Of a DNA stretch of 64,000 nucleotides, positions 50,376 to 64,000 are shown in pieces (position 1 is the stretch's first letter; every line of letters starts with the position of its first letter). Source of the stretch: Styela clava (Eukaryota; Chordata; Ascidiacea; Stolidobranchia; Styelidae); NCBI RefSeq assembly GCF_964204865.1, contig NC_135259.1, positions 14,022,974 to 14,086,973 of the forward strand, given 5' to 3'. The position numbers and the translations under genes were made by a program. The notes beneath the pieces are model-generated. The model was not told the DNA's origin and searched no databases. It saw nothing but the letters and a program-made list of their open reading frames with translations.

Positions 50376-50607
50376 TGCTATATTTCAACATGCCAGGAAG
50401 AAATATTAAAGCCTTTTCCGAATCAAAAGATCGATTTTAACAGCACTAATATAATGTGTTTTTCACAATATACAATTGATTTTAGAGAAAAAATATACAT
50501 AAATTGGAAAACATGAACGAGCATCAGTTTAGCACTGAATCTTTAATATGATATATATTAATGTTAGATGTTTTTGTATGTAAATAAAACAATATTTCTT
50601 TTTGCTT

Positions 50608-55619
<5,012 letters not shown>

Positions 55620-56087
55620 TTCAATACCCTGGGCAATTATGCCTCAGTTAGTATTAACTAAATATTTCTGTAATATTTTAGTAAGAAAAATAGGTTACCT
55701 CTAAACTCGCAATATTCAAAACGTAACTAGTTCTGTAACAATATTAATGGTTTGGTGCTAGTATGAAAATCCTATTTTTGTATTTGAACGTACCAAAGAA
55801 ACGACAAACTGTAGTGAGTTTTATTGAGTCCATTCTTTATTTCAGATATATATAGCATTTATTTCTGATATAATTATAAGTGAATCATAATATTTTTTTA
55901 GGTAGAACAGAGTGATTCAAAAGTGAACATAACTACATTTTTCAATATATGACTTAATTTGTTTTTTTTTGTGAATTTTGTAATAAGTTGCAACCATCTA
56001 TTTATCAACTTTATTGTATATCCTAATTTGATTTTTGAAAAATTATGAGTTGCTTGGTAAACATATGGCGTCATTGTCATGACGTGT

Positions 56088-56198
56088 ATCAATTGTCATA
56101 ACAAAAGTATTTGAGTGCTATATGAAATGATTTATACTTTGACATCAATTGTCATGACAAAAGTATTTGAGTGCTATATGAAATGATTTATACTTTGA
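56088..56198. repeat. 56-bp tandem duplication
   Basis: Two head-to-tail copies starting ATCAATTGTCAT, sharing 'acaaaagtatttgagtgct' and 'atatgaaatgatttatactt', with a single difference seen. About 470 bases upstream of the cathepsin start codon. Confidence 0.92.
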
Positions 56199-57056
56199 TT
56201 ATTTCACAAATATCATACCAAAAAGATTGATCAATTATCAATACAGTTGTCACATCTTAAAAATATAGTTTATTCAATAATTTGACTTCGTCCGGAGGTA
56301 AAGATTGATGTGGTATGTACATGGTCCTTAAGATCGCCCGCGTAATGTAGAGTTGATGTGATTTTTTTATTTTATTATTTCTTATTACATTCACAGATGT
56401 ATTCACCCAGGAAATGATTATAAAAAATAACCTATATAAAATACAACTGACTCACGTTTGCCTCAATCTTTTTTTAATTGATGTTTAATATTGGTCAATA
56501 ATGAAACACAAATTTGAATTACTCATGTATGCAAAATAAAGTATTATTCACAAATAATTTAATAAATACACTGGTCTATTGCAATACTAGCAAATGATAT
56601 ACCTCGGGTGTGCTTTTTTACACGTTGCATTGGTATTGATATAAATAATGTGAATTTACTGCAAATGATAGCAGCGGCGTCTTGTGCAGCGCCTTGGTTC
56701 GAGTGTTTTTAATATAAAAAGTTATATGAAAAGTAGACCGACGCTTCTGTAACTTTGGAAAAAAAGGTACATTTTGGGTATGTTTTGGGGGGAAGTTGAC
56801 TTTGATGACCGTCGTATCACTCCCTCTTGTCTATGATAAACTAATTTATTACCTATTATTAATTTTATTATTACGATGACTGTTATTTTATTTTGGTTGA
56901 CGAAAAAATAAATCTCTCTCTCTCTCCATTTTAAGAACGAAAAATGAAGTTTATTCCCAAACTCTCTTTCAATAGTTGAAACTTTACTTTCTTTCGAAAT
57001 TTCTGAAACGTGAATATCAGAAAATGCAGTATTTACCATCACTTATTGTACAAGAT

Positions 57057-57420
57057 GTCCATAAAGTCTCTTTTCACTTGAAAAAACTATCGGTTCACCT
57101 GTATATACACAAATCAAATGACAAAACGCTGACACGATTACCGCGCTTTCAAACCGTGTTTTATATTCCTTCTCTCATTCCCCGATTTAAGTGATTGAAC
57201 GAACACCAACTTTTGCAATATAAGGATGAATACTGCGTCCATAAAGTCTCTTTTCACTTGAAAAAACTATCAGTTCGCCTGGATATACACAAATCGAATG
57301 ACAAAACGATACGCTGACACGATTACCGCGCTCTCAAACCGTGTTTTATTACCTTCTCTCATTCCCCGATTAAGTGATTGAACGAACATCGAACACCATC
57401 GTTTGCAATATAAGAATGAA
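57057..57420. repeat. 180-bp tandem duplication
   Basis: Two head-to-tail copies start at 57057 and 57237 with GTCCATAAAGTCTCTTTTC, then 'acttgaaaaaactatc', 'gctgacacgattaccgcgct', 'aaaccgtgttttat', 'tctctcattccccgatt' and 'aagtgattgaacgaaca'. Copies differ by a few substitutions and short indels. Confidence 0.92.
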
Positions 57421-58986
57421 TTTAATTACCAACTAATGCATGATTCTTTGAAATAAGTGCATTTATATCTAATAGAAAGTGCAGTTTCAACTCTACCAGT
57501 GAATATTTAGTGAGTACTCCAATCAAAAAGCCCTAATAAAGTGTGGGCCAAGGTTGAGGGGATTTATTACAGTATGCTCTATATCGGGGCACTTCAAAAT
57601 GGCGTTCCCGACCACGTTTAAATTTTTTCAGCACTAACTTATGTTGGTACAAAATATTGATCAAATTTGAAAGAAATTTAGGAACCAGTACCGAAATAGT
57701 GCCAAGATTCGATCTTTTCAGCGAGAATATGCAAGCACATCGGTTTCATCAAAGGTATCGTCAATTTCAATATTGATCTTCAATGTTTTCTGTATTATTA
57801 AATTTTACTTATTTTTCGCTTCAGTTCTTGAGGGTCGCAATAAAATTTAGTCGTCTGTGTGCCTACGGTAATTAATCAAAAATGAATCATTATATCAAGA
57901 TTTGATCTATGCATATATTAAAAGAAATGACAAATACTGGTTAAATATTATAGTAACCTGTTTTTTGTTTGTCATGAAATATAAAGAACAGATACCTATT
58001 TCCAATTCACAGATGATTCGATTTGTTAAACAAAATAAAAACTAATTTTATTTTTGTAAGCGTACCGGGATAAACATGCTGGTAAATGCTGCAAGAAGGG
58101 ACGGAAAAATAGTACTTAACGAACATAATATAATGAATAAAACAGTGGAACATATGCTGGAACTCATCGAAAAAACAATGCAATATATAATATTACTTCA
58201 CACAAGTTTGAACTTTCCATCTATTTATAGAAAAAAATGAACATGAAAAAATGAGTCAAGAAATATTGCTAGTGGGACGTATAATCAAATGAAAGTTCTT
58301 CAAAATAAGCAATTTTTGTTGAAATTTTTTGTTAATTTCCGTTGATGATAGAAACATTTTTTATTTTATTTCATATAATTCAAAATAAAAAATCAATATT
58401 GCTCCATAATTAGTATACACAGCAGAAATCAGTTTTGAAAATACTGAATATTCAAGTCTTAAATACTGACCAAGTACGTTTCAAGACACTCACAATCTGA
58501 GATCTATCTATCTATGTCTAATGTTATGTGTTGAAAGTACAATTAATAGTGTTTACGATTTGAGTTTTCATGAATTGAAATTTTCAAACTCAAAAACAGT
58601 AAAGAAATAAGGATCTTCTACAAAATGAAATTCAAGTAAAACAGTGATTTTGTGAGAAAATACTGCGTTGTTCCCTTCAAACTTCACCGAGATCAAAAAT
58701 ATTGGGATAAAACTGAAATATTTCAACTGGAATTTTTTGTGAGTAAGTTGTCAATATTTTACGCAGAATTGAAAAGATGTCGCATTCCCAATATTTAGGT
58801 AGGCGACTAGATTTAATCAAAAAAGCAATTAATTTTACTGATTCATATCGGTAATCATAACACAACAAAAACATTGAATCACTATGTTAAAGGGAACAGA
58901 CACCAAACTACGTTTTTTTTTTTTGATTATTTAATGCAGTGCAAAAATATAAAAATGTACGTTGTTCATTGAAGGTATTATTTCTT

Positions 58987-58992
58987 TTTATT
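58987..58992 (-). terminator. Possible polyadenylation signal of the membrane-protein gene
   Basis: The minus strand reads AATAAA about 170 bases after the stop codon at 59162. Confidence 0.3.
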
Positions 58993-59161
58993 AAAAGAAT
59001 TTCTCAACTAGGAAATAGCGATCTAGGTATACCGAAAGTATCGGAGGCCATCTTTAGATCTTGCTTGGAAAATCGTATTATTGGAGAGCTATGCTTGATC
59101 TATGAACTATAAAATAATAAACTGAAAAGTCCAAATTAAAATTAAACTTTGCTGACAATCT

Positions 59162-62100
59162 TCAATTAACGTTATCATAAGGATTTGGTGATTTTTTGTA
59201 AGATGGAGGTCGCGATTTTGTATCGTCGATGACAGAGTGTGGATGCTGGGATTCTGAAACAGATAAAAATCATTTATTTGTAAATTAAAGGAAATTTTGT
59301 GGCGCGATGGCCCAACGGTTAAAGTGTTAAACATAACTGAGTTGGCATCGCACATATCATGTTCAAGTCCCATACCCACCGCCCCCCGGTATGATAAATT
59401 TGGTAGGCAACGCCGAAACGGGGGGAGAGTAGGGTACTCATGAAAATAGTGACCCTTACATATCGTTAGATATTGATGACTTATACAAGTGCTGTCAAAT
59501 ACCGTATTCATCAACAAATTGACTTGTTTTTCAGAATGAAAAGCGCGGGTAAATGTCGTATAAATAAATTCAAAAATACAGATTTTGTTGTTAGCAAAAC
59601 GGTTGGATATTAATAGCCCGTAATAATACTGAGATGACGTGGTTAACATTAAAATCAAGTCGCCTTTTTTGACTTTTTCTGGTGGATACTTCATATTTGA
59701 AGAAATCACGGTACTGATCGCCTTAGCGACTCACACGAAAATGGGTTGAGCACAGCCTTGACGAGAGGGGTTGCATTTGCCGGAATAAAAGCAGTGTCCC
59801 CACGAATCAAAATAATAAAAAAATAAAAACATTATGTGAATATCGTATCACATACGAAAAACTTTAAATGTGAAGATAAAAATATTGACAATGGTTATAC
59901 CTTCATGTTCAAAATCTATGTTAGAAAGCTCAGTCGACCTTGTTGGCGACGGTTGTGCAGAAGATTGAGAATATGGTGCAGGTGAAGAAGCGTTCTTGGT
60001 GTAAGTACCTGTAGCATATTGTCTCATTGCTACGTCATCAGCATGCGATATCTTGTGATTACCACGCTTATCTAAATTTTGCATACAACGTGCAAAAGTG
60101 AAGTAAAAAAACACTCAACACCAACTAAACTAGTGGAACTAAAAAAGCCATACACACATTTGAGTTGTCTATTGTCCAACCGGCCTCTCCGAGGCATTTT
60201 GTCAGATCTCTGCTCGGGGTGAAGCAGGGAAACAAGTAAGTACAGGTGCCCCAAAAGCATAGAACCCATCAATAGCTAATATGATTAGTTTTTAGAATAT
60301 TGGCAAAATCAAACAAATATTATTTGCATTCTAAAAATTCCTGGTGAATTTACATCAGTTGTGAAGGGAAATTTAAAATGTGTTTTTTATAATTTAGCAA
60401 AAATAATTAGGAATGAGAGAAGGCTTTTAATCTTTTGCACAAGCTACTCAACCAGTGAAAAACTACGAGTTAAAAACTAGACAATTTCTAGTGGTTTACT
60501 AGCATTGCCAAGGAAAATGTAGAGTTTCGCGTTTCTTATTTTTACATCAAATAGAAACAATAAAGGAGACAAAACTTGGGCGAATCACAAGAGAAAAGCT
60601 CGGAGGAGGAGAGAACTTTTTTGCAAAAAAAGAGAAAAATCAAGCACTGACAGCAAACAAAGATCAAATACCGAATCCGCTACAATTCATCACAATTCAC
60701 AATGACTTACTCGAACAAGGTCCTTTCAACACGATAATCACAATGACCGCGATCAGTAAAAGTCCTCCAACTACAGAACAGGCGATTATCACTGCCAAGT
60801 TGCTGACAGGTGGTGGTACAGGGTCAACTTTGACTGTGGTTGGGGTTTGCTTCGTCGTCACAATGGCTTCAGAAAGCTATCGAATGATAATTTTATGTTT
60901 TTTGAATGGTATTTAGTTTCGAGATATTGCAAAATTTGACATCACCACAATTCAGCTGCATGTTTACAAATATTTTAAAACTGTCTCGGCGATGGGATTC
61001 ACATAATTGTTACGAAATAATTTCATAGAATAATATGCCATTTCGTCCGCCAATCAACTTCTCCGTAAGGTTCCACGGACTGAATGTGAGCTAATTACTA
61101 TTCCGAGGACGTCATTTTTCTAGTTGATTCCAACTAACGGTTCACGGATTAATTATGAAGGAGACAATGTTCTTTGAGGAAATGAAAACACGACAACTTC
61201 ACTTTGGGTGGGTGCATTCGATCTGCACTTCTCAGATGATGATCGTAATTTTGTACAAATTTGCAAACTAAAAAAACGTATCGAAAATAGACTCTCAAGT
61301 AATCAACTTACCGTGAATGGATCAGTTACAGCGTTTAGCGCCGTTTGTCCAATAGGATAAGTTACAGTGATTTTTAATACAAATGAACCAGCTAGTGAAA
61401 TGGTCAGATCTGAGAAAAATAAAAATGAATTTACTGTAAGCATGAATGACATTCAGACATTTGCCTCCTCAAATAGAAAACAATCTGTATCAGACTATTC
61501 CGGGATGGCTTCGGAAATTTCGAATTTCACATCAATTAGACTTACTTTCAAACGATGCAATCCCTTTATCAAACTTAGCTATCGTCGTCCCAGATAATTT
61601 TGCAGTGGTATCTCCACTCTGTATTGTTACTGTTGCTTGCCATTGGTCCCCTTTATGTCCCAGCACAATATTATTCCCAGCATTGTCAATACCAGTAACC
61701 TATTGAATGGTAATGTTTATGATTCATCAAAACCAAATTAAAAATATAGAATCTATGGTATATGGGTAGTTTCGGTGCATTCATTTGGGGTGCGGTGGTT
61801 TGTGTACCAGCTGATTTGGCCATAGCCTATTATCGACAAGGTTTTAGGCGCCAAATAAATATGACTAAATGAAGAAAATAACATTGCGGTGTAATGATAA
61901 TGACCTAACTTTATTTCATTTTTTTTAAGTTACTATATTATTTATTAAACTACCTGCAGTGTCGGTAACATCACTGATTCCGCGTTTCCACCTGCAGGTT
62001 GCTGAACAACCTTTAATCCCGCGGGCACAAAGTAACCGATTGTTTGATCTTCGTCAGTATCTGTTGTGTTAGTAATATTCGCGTTTCGCTGAATAACATA

Positions 62101-63024
62101 GAAAACAGAATCATTTGTATGTAGTTAACAAGGAAGCTCTCATTAAGTATTTCTACCGAAAGTATTTACATACCACGGGTGGTTCTCTTGGATCTACAAC
62201 ACTCAACGAATCAACTTCGGTTTCAAGAGCTTTTGCTAACGTTCCTTGTTGCAATGCATTGGTAATTGAAGACGTGGTTCTGGCAAGATCCTGTGTGAAA
62301 TGAATATACAATTTAATGAATATACAATATGATGGTACAAGTACGACTGTATCTGTCTCAAACATGGAACATGCTGTTTATATTGAAGCCACGTTCGATT
62401 TCTACGAAGTAATTCAACTGCCAACCTAAATAGTTTATCCATCCACGTTTTCATTTTGACTAATATCTGGAAAAAAGGGGAATAAAGCTATATGATATTA
62501 ATTAAGGCTCGCATTATGATTGCACAAGTATTTTTTTGCTGGCCCGGTAATAAAAATTATATGCTAGAAAGTTGGAAACCTTAAGCGCATACCTCTAGTG
62601 ATATTGATGCTGGCGTTGTTCCACCTGTACCCTGTGAGAAAATTACCAAACTTTAAACCATAATAGCAGCTTTAACTAAAATAGCTGGACCATATATTAT
62701 TAGAATATTGAAAATTAAATATTACCAAATACATAACAAACATGATAAACTGGTGCGGGTGCTGTAGGAGTTTTATGTCAACATCAGACAAAATTCCGAT
62801 TCCGATATTAAAAGTATTCGATTCTTTTTATAATATCTCATTTCTTAGAATTGTTTCAGAATATCATGGGTGAAATTTTTGTGTGCGAATTTACCGAACA
62901 TCGTATTTCAATATTTATATCAACTGATGTATTAAAGTACCGGTGCTGCTGTTGTGGATTCGTTTGATGTTGACGTCGATTCTTCAACAGTGGCTGCAGG
63001 TGGGTCTCCAATTTCAACAGTTGC
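59162..63024 (-). CDS. Single-pass type I membrane protein, 3' ten exons (5' end not found)
   Basis: Exons (minus): 63024-62941, 62631-62593, 62466-62371 (3' end uncertain), 62290-62174, 62088-61954, 61699-61546, 61409-61312, 60876-60711, 60071-59901, 59253-59162; this model is in frame over 383 residues to a TGA. The first exons are Ser/Thr-rich (ESTSTSNESTTAAP), like a glycosylated stalk. Next come a segment with ITNALQQGTLAKALE, and a beta-rich domain (VPAGLKVV, GDQWQATVTI, LSGTTIAKFDKGIASF, AGSFVLKITV) with the rhythm of Ig-like or fibrocystin-type repeats. One hydrophobic helix follows (LAVIIACSVVGGLLLIAVIV), then basic Lys-Arg residues and a tail of about 90 residues ending with RPPSYKK and NPYDNVN. 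PPSY fits the PPxY ligand class for WW domains, and YDNV fits a YxN SH2 site if phosphorylated (known motif classes). The protein family was not recognised. The first visible exon enters in phase 0, so upstream exons exist. Confidence 0.72.
59299..59431 (+). repeat. tRNA-derived SINE, family A (head and body)
   Basis: GTGGCGCGATGGCCCAACGG with 'ttaaag' is an A-box region and GTTCAAGTCCC a B box, about 50 bases apart, followed by CCCACC, 'atgataaatttggtaggcaa' and 'cgccgaaac'. The body is shared with 26073-26140 and 47545-47612. It lies in the last intron of the membrane-protein gene. Confidence 0.65.
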
Positions 63025-63070
63025 CTGTTACATAAAAAACATATGTATGAATATTAAAAACGATAGTCTA

Positions 63071-63150
63071 CAGCAGAGGTCGGCAACCCCTGGCACGCGT
63101 GCTAATTGTGGCACGCGAGAGGATTTCTCATGGCACGCCAATCGATTTGA
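63071..63150 (+). mobile_element. hAT end fragment
   Basis: CAGCAGAGGTCGGCAACCCC followed by 'tggcacgcgtgc' and further 'ggcacgc' repeats is a hAT terminus related to the one at 44538. The right end was not identified. Confidence 0.5.
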
Positions 63151-63918
63151 GCCATATTCAAATATTTATTTTCGTAGTGCGACAAACATTCTACAATTGA
63201 ACAAAAACATAACAAATCGACAAATTCATTGAAAAAACATGCAATATTTAACTGCAATCGACGAGAGGCCGAAATCTGTACCCCATATCGGTGTAGATGA
63301 GCGTGTGCAAATTTTTGGAAAACTGAAAAAGTCGCAAATACCGCGTGCGATTGCTTTTTGCTAAAATTCCTGATTGTTTTTATCAGCGTGACGTGTTATT
63401 TAGGTCGTAAACACTTTTAGTTGGTGTTTATTCTCCCTGAATCACAACAATTATTTCACGACAACGATAATAATTATTTTATTTTTGCCCAGAATTGAAA
63501 TTCGCTGAGAGTTATTATACAATCAATCGAAACTAAATACAATTAGCCATTAGGCATGTTTATCTCATACTTTTACATCAAAAGATTGAGTGGTATTTCA
63601 GACTAATAATGTTTATATTTTGACGCAAGAAGACGTAACCGCGAGTTACGTTGGACACAAAATTATATCAATATAGAAAAAAGTTTTAGATTCTCTTAGC
63701 TGTCATGAAATGAATATTTTACTGGAGAGAAAAATTGGTATACGCTGAAAAAACTTGGCTTTTTTAACGAGCGCGTAATCGCGGCGACTGTTTCATAGCG
63801 GAATAGAAATTTTCGGTTTTGAAACACCCCTTTTCGAAAATTCTGACTGCGCGCCTGGCTGATTTTCATCATTTCACCGTGAGCTACATGTAACCCTAAC
63901 AAAAACGATGAAATAAAG

Positions 63919-64000
63919 GCGCTCCGTAGTATGTGCACCAAGATGGCGGACACCAGAACGTAGAATGTGTACCAGGTTTGGGTTAGGGCATAATTTTATT
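63919..64000 (+). mobile_element. MITE (TTAGGGTTAGG-type family), cut by the window end
   Basis: One arm: GCGCTCCGTAGTATGTGCACC, 'aagatggcggacacc', 'gaatgtgtaccaggt', 'gggttagggcataatttt'. It matches the left arm at 51221-51300 almost throughout. Confidence 0.8.

Larger units (their letters stand above)
45538..50607. other. Gene-free stretch between GARRE1 and the cathepsin gene
   Basis: The start must include the GARRE1 3' untranslated region, but the end of the transcript cannot be fixed; ATTAAA-type signals occur at many points because of AT richness. The stretch holds the hairpin at 46506-46639, SINE remnants near 47545 and 49785 and a hAT end near 50087. The longest open frame (48531-48899, plus) shows no family similarity and its start is not ATG. 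Confidence 0.5.
55620..59161. other. Intergenic stretch upstream of the cathepsin gene
   Basis: It should hold the cathepsin promoter and the 3' untranslated region of the membrane-protein gene (both minus strand). Two local tandem duplications (56088-56198 and 57057-57420) are the only structure I can support; a short TC run lies near 56912-56928. No exon was recognised. Confidence 0.45.
63025..64000. other. Intron or upstream region of the membrane-protein gene
   Basis: No exon recognised. It holds a hAT end near 63071 and a MITE cut by the window edge. Confidence 0.4.

Noticed and set aside
60140..60209. Possible extra exon of the membrane-protein gene (acceptor-like 'ccccgagcag')
   Set aside because: Using it brings a stop or breaks the phase needed by the exon at 60071; direct joining of 60711 to 60071 keeps the frame.

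Overview
This is an AT-rich piece of animal nuclear DNA. It holds spliced genes with GT-AG introns, dense MITE/hAT debris, tRNA-derived SINE copies and a decayed non-LTR retrotransposon. The gene set (a GARRE1/KIAA0355 ortholog, a trypsin/TSP1/LCCL mosaic protease, a cathepsin L-like protease, a type I membrane protein) points to a metazoan. The short mosaic extracellular exons and the repeat style make an invertebrate deuterostome, perhaps an ascidian, my best guess. That placement is inference only.

Layout. 1-4623: no recognisable exon, only dispersed repeats. 4624-13501 (minus): a secreted mosaic protease with signal peptide, degenerate TSP1, trypsin domain, two TSP1, LCCL and four more TSP1 exons; its 3' end was not found and may lie beyond base 1. 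14970-19700 (minus): a broken L1/Tx1-like retrotransposon (zinc-knuckle ORF1, AP-endonuclease, reverse transcriptase) carrying two nested hAT insertions with intact 8-bp target duplications. 19701-23098: microsatellite, purine-rich minisatellite, a hAT MITE and a small motif-rich patch that could be promoter. 23099-45537 (plus): a 24-exon GARRE1 ortholog, reconstructed in frame from ATG to stop (1294 residues). 45538-50607: no gene seen, but a striking 134-bp RNA-like hairpin and SINE remnants. 50608-55619 (minus): a complete 8-exon cathepsin L-like gene. 55620-59161: tandem duplications, no gene seen. 59162-63024 (minus): the 3' ten exons of a single-pass membrane protein with a PPSY-bearing tail; its 5' end is upstream, possibly outside the window. 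A MITE is cut by the right edge.

The two protease genes and the membrane protein look like separate extracellular or lysosomal functions; nothing in the sequence links them into one pathway. The most unusual coding item is the trypsin-TSP1-LCCL mosaic, whose zymogen cleavage site lacks a basic P1 residue. The most unusual non-coding item is the hairpin downstream of GARRE1. Exon boundaries were worked out by hand from reading frame, splice consensus and family similarity; no transcript evidence was available.
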